Below are positions 17,600-26,473 of a stretch of DNA of 64,000 nucleotides, piece by piece. The stretch is from assembly GCA_036703255.1 (NCBI GenBank), contig DATNPL010000193.1:1-64000 (forward strand), read 5' to 3'. Under the pieces are notes generated by a model. The model did not search any database. It saw nothing but the letters and a program-made list of their open reading frames with translations, and was not told the origin of the DNA. A program made the position numbers and the translations under genes. Every line of letters begins with the position of its first letter. The stretch's first letter is position 1. Source of the stretch: Drouetiella sp036703255. Its GTDB lineage: Bacteria; Cyanobacteriota; Cyanobacteriia; Elainellales; Elainellaceae.

Positions 17600-17980
17600 G
17601 ATGAATTACCTTGCTAATGGGTATTTGTAGAGAAGAAAAGCTTAAGGCGTGGTTCGCCAACCACTTTGTTTTTGCATTAGCAAGGCATTCGATGACTTAA
17701 AATCAACTCAGCCAGCCTTCTGCGTGCACAGAACGGCAGGTTAGCTGGTGGGGGTCGCGGCAAACTTCCCTCATCAGCGTCCATACCTTAAGCTCGTGTC
17801 ACTGGCGTCTCACCAGTTCGGGAAAGCATAAAATAAAAGCGGGTTCAATGCAAGCGTACTGAGGAATTTGTTACAGCTTTTGTCAGAATTCTTTGATGTT
17901 TGAAGGGTGGGGCGATCGGATCGGTGGGGCGATCGAGTGGGTTCCCCGTTCTCTCTAGGGAAGCATCGTGAAAACAGTTG

Positions 17981-18110
17981 GAAAGTTTCTGCCTATCTCG
18001 CTAAATTGGCCTACTATAGAAGGCTCTTGCGCTCCACCGGATTTAAAATGATATGCAGAAACCATCTAGCTATCCACCTCATTTGGGGTAGATATGCAGA
18101 AACTTTCCCG
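17981..18110. repeat. ~40-bp degenerate tandem repeat, locus A
   Basis: Units start at 17981, 18021, 18058 and 18099 (lengths 40, 37, 41, then partial). Shared parts are gaaAgTTTCTGCCTATCTcg at the left of a unit and GGGTAGATATGCA at its right end, and the two parts are near reverse complements across unit junctions. The same family is present at 32141-32270. It ends about 35 bp before the start codon of the protease gene, so it may be the promoter-proximal region. Confidence 0.7.
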
Positions 18111-18144
18111 CTAAAAAGAAGTTCGGCATCACGGAGGGTATGCT

Positions 18145-18963
18145 ATGACTCTTAGCCCGGCTGAGCAACTCGCCCACAGCACGGTTCGAATAGAGTGCGA
18201 TCTCTCGTCTGGTGGAATCGGCACGGGCACGGGTTTTTTTTACAGTTTGGACCGTAGCGGGGATCAGCACATTCCTGTAATTGTCACGAATAAGCATGTT
18301 GTTGAGGGCGCGATTCGTGGCCGCTTTCTCCTGACGCTTCACGACGGGGCTGACGGCCCAGCAATTGGTAGTTAAACAGTCTTTGAACTAGATAATTTCC
18401 AGAGCAGGTGGATTCCCCATCCTGACAAAGATGTAGATCTCTGTGTGATGCCGATTGCAGCACTACTTCGTCAAGCCGAACAATCAAACACTAGGTTCTT
18501 CTTCCTCACATTGGACAAGGATCTCATTCCCAGCACTTCCGATCTCGACGACATGCTTGGTTTGGAGACCATAGTCATGGTTGGATACCCAAACGGGCTG
18601 TGGGATCAGACAAACAACCTGCCCATCTTTAGGAAGGGGGTGCTGGCGTCTGACTACAAGCGCGATTGGAATGGGAAGAAGGAGTTCCTGATTGACGCTG
18701 CATGCTTTCCAGGTTCGAGTGGCTCGCCGGTACTTTTATTTGAGGTTGGAAGCTACCAAACTAGAAACGCCTTGGTTATGGGATCTCGCATTAAGCTGCT
18801 GGGAATTCTCTATGCAGGACCCCAGCACACCATTCACGGAGAAATCAAGGTAGTTACTGTTCCGACACAGCAGAAGCCTGTATCGGTTGCGACCATTCCG
18901 AACAATCTTGGGATCGTTATCAAGGCCGAACAGCTCAATGCATTTGAAGGAAAGCTCAAGTGA
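18145..18963 (+). pseudogene. Trypsin-like serine protease split by an in-frame TAA
   Basis: One reading frame runs from ATG 18145 to 18963 with a single stop, TAA at 18373-18375. Both sides are in the same phase and read as one S1-type protease. The His is in VTNKHVVEG before the stop. The Asp (HPDKDVDLCVMP) and the Ser (FPGSSGSPVLLF, an oxyanion GSSG) come after it. The intervening residues GPAIGS and TVFELDNFQSRW join naturally, so only one codon is damaged. No signal peptide is visible, suggesting a cytoplasmic enzyme of about 272 aa. Readings: recent nonsense pseudogene, sequence error, or translational readthrough. It is not reported as two genes because neither half has the whole triad. 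Confidence 0.8.
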
Positions 18964-19050
18964 TGCCGAATCAGGTCGAGGAGGGTATTTCTTTCCCCCT
19001 CCCACACCACCCATCATGAGGGTTTGCAATAAGCAGTTCAGAAGTTAGAC

Positions 19051-19091
19051 CATGTAGGGTGCGTTGCGGCTTAGCAAACGCACCCTACATG
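19051..19091. repeat. GTAGGGTGCGTT-type hairpin
   Basis: CATGTAGGGTGCGTT (19051-19065) pairs perfectly with AACGCACCCTACATG (19077-19091) around gcggcttagca. The GTAGGGTGCGTT palindrome is a well-known dispersed repeat in cyanobacterial genomes. It lies 88 bp after the protease gene. Confidence 0.8.
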
Positions 19092-19195
19092 GAAACGCTA
19101 ACATCATCCTTCGCACGTAGTAACTCTAATGCTCCAGGCTCTATATACTAGATTGGAGACATAGCAATAATGATAGGAAGATACGAACATTGACG

Positions 19196-19221
19196 GTACG
19201 TTTGATCGATCAGAACGTACC
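19196..19221. repeat. Short hairpin related to the previous repeat
   Basis: GGTACGTT pairs with AACGTACC around a palindromic TGATCGATCA-type loop, followed by the same cctacatg seen at the edge of the preceding repeat. It is probably a shortened relative. The rest of 18964-19370 shows no gene. Confidence 0.55.
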
Positions 19222-19370
19222 CTACATGCTATCAGCAACGTCTGAAGCCAAAGCCGATTCAATAGATTTCTGTCTTTGCCGTCTGCGATTATTACTACGC
19301 TTGATTTACCTACGATTGTAAATTCATCTCAAGCACTTTTGTCTGATCCAGTCAGCGCAAACCTATCTGT

Positions 19371-19868
19371 ATGACTAAGATGGCTACTATTACAATTCGT
19401 CCACTCTCAACTGAAGATATTATCTCTTGTGCTCAAATGATGTCACAGTCTGAGCCTTGGCTTACTCTTGGTCGTAACTACAAAGCATCGTACCAAACAA
19501 TCAGTGACCCAACTAAGGAGGTTTATCTAGCCGCCATCGAGGAGACAATTGCAGGGTTTATCATCATCAATATGGCAGGAGCATTTACTGGCTATATCCA
19601 AAGTGTATGTGTAAACCCAGCATGGCGGGGACAAGGTATTGGAACTCAGATGATCAGTTATGCCGAGGAGCGAATCTTCCAAAGCGTTCCCAATGTTTTC
19701 ATCTGTGTATCTTCCTTCAATCAGAACGCGCGCAAGCTGTATGAGCGATTAGGATACAGCGTTATTGGTGAGTTGCAGGATTACGTTATTTCAGGAGCCT
19801 CTGAGATATTACTTCGTAAAACGATCGCACCTTTGACGGTATTTTCTCCTTCAACTGTCAGTAGCTAA
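19371..19868 (+). CDS. GNAT-family N-acetyltransferase
   Basis: 165 aa single GNAT domain. Acetyl-CoA binding motif A reads VCVNPAWRGQGIGTQMISYAEERI. The C-terminal motif B follows as SSFNQNARKLYERLGYSVIGEL. The family acetylates amines of small molecules or protein N-termini, and this sequence gives no substrate clue. An ATG at 19380 (MATITIRPL) is an equally plausible start. It lies alone in an accessory stretch and is followed by the ATP-grasp gene 151 bp later. Confidence 0.88.
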   Translation: MTKMATITIRPLSTEDIISCAQMMSQSEPWLTLGRNYKASYQTISDPTKEVYLAAIEETIAGFIIINMAGAFTGYIQSVCVNPAWRGQGIGTQMISYAEERIFQSVPNVFICVSSFNQNARKLYERLGYSVIGELQDYVISGASEILLRKTIAPLTVFSPSTVSS

Positions 19869-20019
19869 CCAGTCTAGCGCAGCAGATTGTTGGGAGCGAT
19901 CGACTAGGATCGAGAGGCTAACGGCGATCGCTGACCTTCACCGATTAGCTAGCTTCGCCCTGGGTTGAAGCTATGCAGAGAAATTATCGGTCAAGCGTGA
20001 ATGTTAAACTTGAGACAGC

Positions 20020-20796
20020 GTGATTTCTAAAGCCTTTATTCAGGAACAGGGTAATGGACGACTCCGGGAGGAAGAGCAACGAGTCGTTGAGGAACTGAAG
20101 CATCGTGAAATACCCTTCACGTTCTACACCGAAAAGCGCATTCATCGCAGGCAGCTCATGCTGGATAGCGAGTCTTTAGTCGTTGGAGATATGCCTTGCA
20201 TTGCTGGAGCCTTGCAGCAACTTTCCATTCCCGAACCCGAACCCAACGATTATCCAGTTTCGCTGCATGAGTTTTTACATCGTCGTGTTTGGCGATCGAC
20301 GCTTAGAGAACTGGAGCTAGGGCTACGAGATGGTCGTTATCCAGCCATGTTTGTGAAACCAGCAACACGTCGCAAACGGTTTACAGGCTGTGTATTTGAG
20401 TCTGAATACGATTTGTCTCAAGTGTATGGAGTGTCACGTCAAGAAAAAGTGTGGTGTTCGGAAGTCGTCACCTGGCTTAGCGAGTACCGAGTTTATGTTG
20501 TTCATTCCGAAATCAGGGGTGTGGATCACTATGCAGGAAATGCAGATGTTCCGATTAACTTGGAAGAGGTGCGTCGAGCCATTCAAGCCTTAGATCAAGC
20601 AGGGGAGTCTTATGCGGGCTATGCGATCGACTTTGGGGTAGTAGCTTCCGGTCAAACTGCCTTAGTCGAAATGAATGATGGTTTTGCGATCGGTGCATAC
20701 AGCATTGATAGCAAGAACTACACTGATATGATTTGGGCAAGATGGGAAGAGCTTCTGGCACGCCTGCCAGGATGTCTCGAAAGCTTGATATGCTGA
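20020..20796 (+). CDS. ATP-grasp domain protein, DUF4343/R2K-like
   Basis: 258 aa from a GTG start. The layout fits a compact ATP-grasp ligase: an N-terminal pre-ATP domain (MISKAFIQEQ...RQLMLDSESLVVGDMP), a lysine strand YPAMFVKPATRRKRFTG, an acidic strand VWCSEVVTWLSEYRVYV and the metal-binding VEMNDGFAIGAY near the C-terminus. R2K-clade ATP-grasp enzymes occur in phage and conflict settings and are proposed to modify peptides or RNA ends. Here it stands alone, 46 bp before chlD. The assignment to R2K is from memory of the motif order, so moderate. Confidence 0.7.
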   Translation: MISKAFIQEQGNGRLREEEQRVVEELKHREIPFTFYTEKRIHRRQLMLDSESLVVGDMPCIAGALQQLSIPEPEPNDYPVSLHEFLHRRVWRSTLRELELGLRDGRYPAMFVKPATRRKRFTGCVFESEYDLSQVYGVSRQEKVWCSEVVTWLSEYRVYVVHSEIRGVDHYAGNADVPINLEEVRRAIQALDQAGESYAGYAIDFGVVASGQTALVEMNDGFAIGAYSIDSKNYTDMIWARWEELLARLPGCLESLIC

Positions 20797-20842
20797 TAAG
20801 TCGGATGCCCTGTTCCGTCAATCCCTTTTATCAGCGAAATTC

Positions 20843-22891
20843 ATGTCTGCACTCGTTGAAGCCCCCCCTGCTTTCCCGCTTGCCGCTGTTGTCGGTCAAG
20901 AAGCCATCAAACTAGCGCTGCTGCTGGCGGCGATCGACCCCAGTTTAGGCGGCGTGGTGATTGCCGGACGGCGCGGTACTGCCAAATCGGTGATGGCAAG
21001 AGCGCTACATGCCCTGCTGCCGCCGATCGAGGTGATTGAAGGCTCCTTTTGCAACTGCGATCCCAACCGACCCGAAGAATGGGACGACGAGGCGTTTGAA
21101 AAGCTGAATGCCTCTCCCTCGGAAGAGCCACTGCCGACTCGCGTGATTCCCACCCCCTTCATTCAGATTCCGCTGGGTGTCACCGAAGATCGGCTGCTGG
21201 GTTCGGTTGACGTAGCGCTATCGATCAAGCAGGGCGAGACGGTGTTTCAGCCCGGACTTCTAGCCGAAGCCCACCGGGGAGTGCTGTACGTCGATGAGGT
21301 GAATCTGCTAGACGATCAGGCGGCAAACTTGCTGCTGTCGGTGCTAACAGAAGGGCGAAACCAGATTGAGCGAGAGGGCATCAGCTTTCAGCATCCCTGT
21401 AGACCGCTGCTGATTGCCACCTACAATCCCGAAGAAGGCGACCTGCGAGAGCATCTGCTCGATCGCATTGCCATTGCGCTCTCAGCCGACTCTGTGCTGG
21501 GTCTAGATGAGCGGGTGGAGGCGGTCGATCAGGCAACCGCTTTTGCAGAATCTCCCCAGGGTTTTCTCCAGCAATATGCCGAAGATTTAGACAGCCTGCG
21601 CACCCAAATTATTCTGGCGCGGGAATGGCTCAAGGATGTGCAGATTAAGAGCGAACAAATCGCCTATCTAGTCAATGAAGCCATCCGGGGCGGCGTGCAA
21701 GGCCACCGAGCCGAGCTGTATGCGTTGCGAGTCGCCAAAGCCCATGCAGCGCTAGAAGGCCGGACTGAGGTGATTGCGGAAGACCTACGCAAGGCCGTGG
21801 AATTGGTCATCGTGCCGCGATCGACGATCGTCCAGCAGCAGCCCGATCAAGAGCCGCCTCAGCCCCCGCCGCCCCCACCGCAGCAAAATTCTGAGCAAGA
21901 GCAGGACGACTCCGAGGAGGAGGACGAAGATGAGGAAGAGGACGACGAGAATCAACAGGAGCCGCCTAGCGTCCCTGAAGAGTTTGTCTTTGACCCAGAA
22001 GGGGTGATTCTTGACCCCTCAGTGCTGTACTTCGCCCAGATGGCATCCCGTCAGGGCAAATCCGGGGCGCGCAATATTATTTTCTCGGACGATCGGGGTC
22101 GCTACGTTAAGCCCATGCTGCCCAAGGGCAAAGCGCGTCGTATCGCCGTTGATGCCACCCTGCGCACAGCAGCTCCTTACCAAAAGGCGCGTCGTCTGCG
22201 GCAAGAGCAGGTTATCAATCCGGCTCCGTCGCGCAAAAAGGTATTTGTTGAACAGTCGGATATTCGCGCCAAGCGGCTGGCCCGCAAAGCCGGATCGCTG
22301 ATTGTGTTTGTGGTAGACGCCTCCGGCTCAATGGCGCTCAACCGCATGAATTCTGCCAAGGGTGCGGTGCTGCGGCTGCTAACCGAAGCCTACGAAAACC
22401 GCGATCAGGTGGCGCTTATTCCCTTTCGGGGAGAGCAAGCCGAAGTGCTGCTACCGCCCACGCGATCGATCACCGCAGCCAAACGACGACTAGAGCGCAT
22501 GGCCTGTGGTGGCGGTTCTCCGTTAGCACATGGCTTGACTCAGGCGGTGCGGGTGGGCACTAACGCCCAACAGTCTGGCGATATTGGTCAGGTGGTGATC
22601 GTGGCGATTACGGACGGGCGAGGCAATATTCCCCTGGCTCGATCGCTGGGCGAACCCATCCTCGACGACGAAAAGCCCGACATCAAAGCCGAGCTGCTCA
22701 GCATTGCGGGCAAAGTTCGCGCCCTTGGCATGCAGCTTTTGGTGATTGATACCGAAAATAAGTTCGTCTCAACCGGATTTGCCAAAGAGCTTGCCAAACA
22801 TGCGGGCGGCAAATATTACCATTTGCCGAAGGCGACTGACCAAGCGATCGCGGCCATGACGCGGGGTGCGCTGCGAGATATCAGCCGCTAG
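20843..22891 (+). CDS. chlD: Magnesium chelatase subunit D
   Basis: 682 aa subunit of the ATP-driven chelatase that inserts Mg2+ into protoporphyrin IX, the first committed step of chlorophyll synthesis. The N-terminal AAA+ domain has Walker A AGRRGTAKS (about 41-49) and Walker B GVLYVDEVNLLDD. A proline-rich then extremely acidic linker (about 332-376: PPPPPPQQNSEQEQDD, then EEEDEDEEEDD) follows, typical of ChlD. The C-terminal integrin I/vWA domain carries MIDAS FVVDASGSMALNRM (about 490) and TDGRGNIPL. It is full length. The stroma-like cytosolic complex partners ChlH and ChlI are not in this window. Confidence 0.97.
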   Translation: MSALVEAPPAFPLAAVVGQEAIKLALLLAAIDPSLGGVVIAGRRGTAKSVMARALHALLPPIEVIEGSFCNCDPNRPEEWDDEAFEKLNASPSEEPLPTRVIPTPFIQIPLGVTEDRLLGSVDVALSIKQGETVFQPGLLAEAHRGVLYVDEVNLLDDQAANLLLSVLTEGRNQIEREGISFQHPCRPLLIATYNPEEGDLREHLLDRIAIALSADSVLGLDERVEAVDQATAFAESPQGFLQQYAEDLDSLRTQIILAREWLKDVQIKSEQIAYLVNEAIRGGVQGHRAELYALRVAKAHAALEGRTEVIAEDLRKAVELVIVPRSTIVQQQPDQEPPQPPPPPPQQNSEQEQDDSEEEDEDEEEDDENQQEPPSVPEEFVFDPEGVILDPSVLYFAQMASRQGKSGARNIIFSDDRGRYVKPMLPKGKARRIAVDATLRTAAPYQKARRLRQEQVINPAPSRKKVFVEQSDIRAKRLARKAGSLIVFVVDASGSMALNRMNSAKGAVLRLLTEAYENRDQVALIPFRGEQAEVLLPPTRSITAAKRRLERMACGGGSPLAHGLTQAVRVGTNAQQSGDIGQVVIVAITDGRGNIPLARSLGEPILDDEKPDIKAELLSIAGKVRALGMQLLVIDTENKFVSTGFAKELAKHAGGKYYHLPKATDQAIAAMTRGALRDISR

Positions 22892-22943
22892 TCTGGTTTA
22901 GTCCAGTATTCTAGGTAGAGTGCCTCAGATTTTTGCGGCGATC

Positions 22944-24215
22944 ATGACCCAGTCCAATTTACTTAAACTCGCTCAGCAAGGAGATCCAGAGACGATCGCC
23001 CGTCTGTTGAACCGCAGTCTGCTCCCTCGCGGCGTCTCAGCTAAGATTCTGATTCGGGAAAGCTGCCTGAAGATTTTGCTGTCTTCGACCCGTCCCCTTG
23101 AGCAGCAGGCTTTCATGCAGCTTTTGCAGAAAGAAATTAGCGATTGGGACATCAGCACCATTACGCTGGTTAAAGTTTACAGCCAGCAAATGGGGGAAGG
23201 GGTGCCGTCTTGGGCACAGGATTTTTCTCTCTCACCTAGTAGACCCGATTCAGAAGCTGAAGAACCGGGCGGCGCGATCGTCAAAGTCACAAGCGCCATC
23301 GTCAAGGTGAATGCGGATACCCACGACTTTTTGGCGACGTTGCGATCGTTCAATCTCAAGTCCATTTTTCCCTATCCCGATCTCCTCAGCCTTGATCTCT
23401 ATCGCCACTATGCCGTTAGGCTGCTGCTGTTTTTGGGGCTATTTCCACTGATCGTCAATTTAGTGGCCGAGCAGGTTAGCGTAGCACAAACGGCATGGCT
23501 GCTCGGCATTTACTACGCCTGTATTTGGGCAGTCGTGCTGCATGACCTGATCAAGCCCACCCAATTTTCTTGGGGAAACGCCATTCAGTGCGTCTTGTTC
23601 ACCGCCTTTATTGGCATCCCTATCCTGCTGCTGTTTCAAAAGGTGCCGCCCTTTAGCACGCTGTATCAAGCCATCAACGAGGGCGGCCTATGGGGCAGGC
23701 TGCTGGGCTTTATTTTTGGGGTGGGGGTACTTGAGGAAGTTTGTAAAGCCCTGCCTATCTATCTGCTGCTGCTACGCCGAGGCAAGCTTGGCGATCCGCA
23801 TACGGCAGCTTTTTATGGAGCCATGTCGGGGTTAGGGTTTGCCATTGCCGAAGGAGCGGCCTACTCGCTGCGCTATGCCTTTGGCTTCAGTCAGGGGCAG
23901 TTAGGGCTAGGTTCATTTGTGGCGGCCAATACGATTCGGTTTGTCTCGCTGCCGTTGTTTCACGCCATTCTGGCGGGGATGGTGGGCTACTTTATGGGGT
24001 TAGCGGCGGTAAACCCCTCACGGCAAGGGGCGATCGTCCTGATTGGGCTGGCGATCGCCGTCGTGTTGCACGGGTTATACAACACCTTTGCGGGCAGCAT
24101 CGCCGGACTGTTTATCATTGCCTTTACCATCCTGCTGTTTGTCACCTATCTGCGGCGCAGTCGGCAAATGGTTGATGAGATGCAGCAGGCAGAACTCAGC
24201 CGACGGCAGGAGTAA
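22944..24215 (+). CDS. PrsW-family intramembrane metalloprotease
   Basis: About 423 aa. A soluble N-terminal region (about 1-145) begins MTQSNLLKLAQQGDPETIAR. Eight or so membrane helices then carry the PrsW signature: GVGVLEEVCKALP (EExxK), GFAIAEGAAYSLRY (second Glu), LFHAILAGMVGYFMG (His) and VVLHGLYNTFAG (second His). PrsW enzymes cut membrane proteins such as anti-sigma factors. The start at 22944 is preferred over the GTG at 22920 because MTQSN reads as a natural N-terminus. It overlaps the convergent small gene by 20 bp. The target is unknown, and no sigma or anti-sigma gene is adjacent. Confidence 0.88.
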   Translation: MTQSNLLKLAQQGDPETIARLLNRSLLPRGVSAKILIRESCLKILLSSTRPLEQQAFMQLLQKEISDWDISTITLVKVYSQQMGEGVPSWAQDFSLSPSRPDSEAEEPGGAIVKVTSAIVKVNADTHDFLATLRSFNLKSIFPYPDLLSLDLYRHYAVRLLLFLGLFPLIVNLVAEQVSVAQTAWLLGIYYACIWAVVLHDLIKPTQFSWGNAIQCVLFTAFIGIPILLLFQKVPPFSTLYQAINEGGLWGRLLGFIFGVGVLEEVCKALPIYLLLLRRGKLGDPHTAAFYGAMSGLGFAIAEGAAYSLRYAFGFSQGQLGLGSFVAANTIRFVSLPLFHAILAGMVGYFMGLAAVNPSRQGAIVLIGLAIAVVLHGLYNTFAGSIAGLFIIAFTILLFVTYLRRSRQMVDEMQQAELSRRQE

Positions 24216-24384
24216 AGAGGCTCAGGGCAGACGCGATCGGGTGGGCAACCAGACTTGACAAGTCCATTGGGGCAGGCAGCATTTCTCCTCTAAAATCGAG
24301 CAGTTGCACAATCAACAGGTAGGCAATGCTGAGGAGAACGGCGATCGCCCCGGTCACAATCGCCACAAATTTTTGTCGATCCAT
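24196..24384 (-). CDS. Small single-pass membrane protein
   Basis: 62 aa with one long helix near the N-terminus (FVAIVTGAIAVLLSIAYLLIVQLL) followed by DFRGEMLPAPMDLS. The coding quality (no clash with a conserved frame until the 20-bp overlap with the PrsW gene end) and an ATG after an A/T-rich leader support it. Function unknown. Confidence 0.65.
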   Translation of the reverse strand: MDRQKFVAIVTGAIAVLLSIAYLLIVQLLDFRGEMLPAPMDLSSLVAHPIASALSLFTPAVG

Positions 24385-24491
24385 AACTAGCGTTTCCGTT
24401 GATAATGAGGTCGTTGATCATCGTTGAGCGTTGGGTACTCTTACTCTAGCCTGACACAAAATTTCGCTTTAGTTTGACGCAGGAAAAATCT

Positions 24492-25469
24492 ATGCTGAGC
24501 CGTGGTGAATTGACTTTGGCAGAAACGGTGCAGCCCGTAGCGGTGGTACAGACGTTTGAGCTGCAAAAGGTTTACCGTACCGGATTTTGGCTGAATCAAA
24601 AGGTGACAACCTTAAAAAATTTCTCACTCCAGGTGTTTCAAGGTGAAACATTTGGGTTGCTGGGACCCAATGGAGCAGGCAAAACTACGCTGCTCAAAAC
24701 TCTGCTAGGCATCATCCGTCCGACTTCGGGGCGAGGCTTGCTGCTGGGGAAACCTCTGGGCGATCGCTCGATTAAGCAGCGGGTGGGCTATCTGCCCGAA
24801 AGCCCCTATTTCTATGACTACCTGACGGGCTGGGAAATCTTGCAATATGCCGCAGGACTGTTTCAAATTCCGGCAGAGGTGCAGCGCCGCCGCATTCCCG
24901 AACTTCTAGAAATGGTGGGCATGGCGCAGTCGGCAGCCCGTAAAAAACAGTTGCGGCAATACTCCAAGGGCATGGTGCAGCGCATTGGCATGGCGCAAGC
25001 GCTAATCAACGACCCAGAAGTGGTGTTTTTAGATGAGCCAATGTCGGGTCTTGATCCGTTAGGACGCTACCAAATTCGAGAAATTATCCTGTCGCTCAAA
25101 GAGCAGGGCAAAACCATTTTCTTCAACAGCCATGTGCTATCGGATGTGGAAAAGATTTGCGATCGTGTTGCCATCTTGGCTAGGGGCGAACTGCTTTGCT
25201 CTGGCTCGATGCAAGAGCTATTGGGCACTGCCGATCTCTATCAGGTAAAAATTCAGGGCGGCAATCCAGAAGTGCTGCGGCAATGGGTGCCCGATCTAGA
25301 GTTTCACGACAACCACTGGCAGGGGCATCTCAAAGGCGATCCGCAAGACCTGCTCTCAACGCTAAATTTGATGGGTGCCACCCTCATTGGCATGAATTTG
25401 GCGCGGCCTTCGCTAGAGGAATTTTTTGTCCAAACGCTGCGCCAGCGGGGCATCCAAACCAGCCAATAA
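24492..25469 (+). CDS. ABC transporter ATP-binding protein (exporter type)
   Basis: About 325 aa. Walker A GLLGPNGAGKTTLLKTLLG, Q-loop VGYLPESPYF, signature YSKGMVQRIGMAQAL (a KGM variant of the LSGGQ block, usual for ABC-2 exporters), Walker B EVVFLDEPMSGLDP and the H-loop NSHVLSDVEKICDRV. A C-terminal DUF4162-like tail follows. ATG at 24492 has AGGA at the right distance, and the upstream TTG at 24474 is less likely. The expected ABC-2 permease gene is not next to it: a toxin-antitoxin pair follows. The cargo is therefore unknown. Confidence 0.93.
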   Translation: MLSRGELTLAETVQPVAVVQTFELQKVYRTGFWLNQKVTTLKNFSLQVFQGETFGLLGPNGAGKTTLLKTLLGIIRPTSGRGLLLGKPLGDRSIKQRVGYLPESPYFYDYLTGWEILQYAAGLFQIPAEVQRRRIPELLEMVGMAQSAARKKQLRQYSKGMVQRIGMAQALINDPEVVFLDEPMSGLDPLGRYQIREIILSLKEQGKTIFFNSHVLSDVEKICDRVAILARGELLCSGSMQELLGTADLYQVKIQGGNPEVLRQWVPDLEFHDNHWQGHLKGDPQDLLSTLNLMGATLIGMNLARPSLEEFFVQTLRQRGIQTSQ

Positions 25470-25535
25470 GTCAGAAATTGAATGGCGATCGCTATCTTAT
25501 GATTAAGTAGCTACTCAAATAGCCATCTTTCCAAC

Positions 25536-25823
25536 ATGTCTGATTTTCTTCCCCAATATTCTATTGCTCAGGCGCGCGAACAGCTAACCCAGTTAGTACA
25601 CCAAGCTGAACAGGGAAATCCTGTAGAACTGACTCGACGCGGCAAGCGGGTTGCTGTGATTCTTTCAGCGATTGAATACGATCGCTTATCTCAAAAAGGG
25701 GGCTTTGGTAAGTCCTTGGCCGCATTTCGAGAGCGGCTAGAAATCGAAAAAGTTGACATTAACCCAGATGAAGTTTTTAGGGATGTGCGCGATCGCTCTC
25801 CAGGGCGTGAGGTCATTCTGTGA
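25536..25823 (+). CDS. Phd/YefM-family antitoxin
   Basis: 95 aa. The N-terminal Phd/YefM DNA-binding fold reads YSIAQAREQLTQLVHQAEQGN, then PVELTRRGKRVAVILSAIEYDRL. The C-terminal half is the toxin-neutralising, probably disordered tail. It overlaps the downstream PIN toxin gene by 4 bp, the standard antitoxin-first order, and probably represses its own promoter. Confidence 0.92.
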   Translation: MSDFLPQYSIAQAREQLTQLVHQAEQGNPVELTRRGKRVAVILSAIEYDRLSQKGGFGKSLAAFRERLEIEKVDINPDEVFRDVRDRSPGREVIL

Positions 25824-26242
25824 CAGCTCGGTATTTGCTAGATACTAATATTCTTTCAGAGCCGCTGCGTCCTCGTCCCAATCCTATAGTGATCCAACGT
25901 TTGATCGATTGCAGCGAAGCATTAGCAACAGCATCAGTGGTATATCACGAAATTTGTTTTGGCTATCAGCGATTGCCAGATTCAAGAAGGCGGCGTGCCA
26001 TTGAGGCATACCTGCGAGAGGAAGTGAAATCCAAACTGGTGATTTTGCCCTATGACACGGAAGCGGCAGAGTGGTATGCCATAGAGCGGGCAAGATTGGT
26101 GAGCCTGGGGCGAACCCCACCTCATTTGGATGGGCAGATCGCGGCGATCGCCGTTATCAATGATCTAATCTTGGTCACAAACAATACTTCAGATTACGCT
26201 GACTTTCAAAACCTGCAACTGCAAAACTGGTTTATCGCCTAA
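25820..26242 (+). CDS. VapC-like PIN-domain toxin
   Basis: 140 aa from a GTG that overlaps the antitoxin stop (GTGA). The four acidic positions of a PIN nuclease are visible: D in RYLLDTNILSE, E in VVYHEICFG, D in PPHLDGQIAAIA and an Asn/Asp group in VTNNTSDYADF. VapC-type toxins cut specific RNAs, often tRNA or rRNA. The pairing with a Phd/YefM antitoxin is common for PIN toxins. The active site appears intact. Confidence 0.92.
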   Translation: MTARYLLDTNILSEPLRPRPNPIVIQRLIDCSEALATASVVYHEICFGYQRLPDSRRRRAIEAYLREEVKSKLVILPYDTEAAEWYAIERARLVSLGRTPPHLDGQIAAIAVINDLILVTNNTSDYADFQNLQLQNWFIA

Positions 26243-26440
26243 TTTCCTGAGTCGGGAACGGAAAGTAAAATTCTTTTCTGTATGAGTAGAATGCGTTGTT
26301 CTAGATGCTTGTTACTCAGGATTTCAAGCTAGAGCAATAGTTAAATATATTCAATTGCGTCATTGGCATAAAGTCCGCTTTGCTAAGAAGCCGCTATGAA
26401 ACAGTCGTAATGACAGCTCAGGAATTTGAGTGTATGTTAA

Positions 26441-26470
26441 TATGTAAGCAATTACGTAATTGCTTACATA
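26441..26470. promoter_or_regulatory. 30-bp perfect palindromic operator
   Basis: TATGTAAGCAATTAC followed by its exact complement, ending 3 bp before the ATG of the MarR-type gene. MarR proteins bind AT-rich palindromes of this size, often their own promoter, so autoregulation is likely. It also overlaps the ribosome-binding region, and no separate Shine-Dalgarno is visible. Confidence 0.8.
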
Positions 26471-26473
26471 AAT

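Noticed and set aside
17981..18110. CRISPR array
   Set aside because: Whole units are repeated with decay rather than constant repeats with unrelated spacers, and no cas gene is present.
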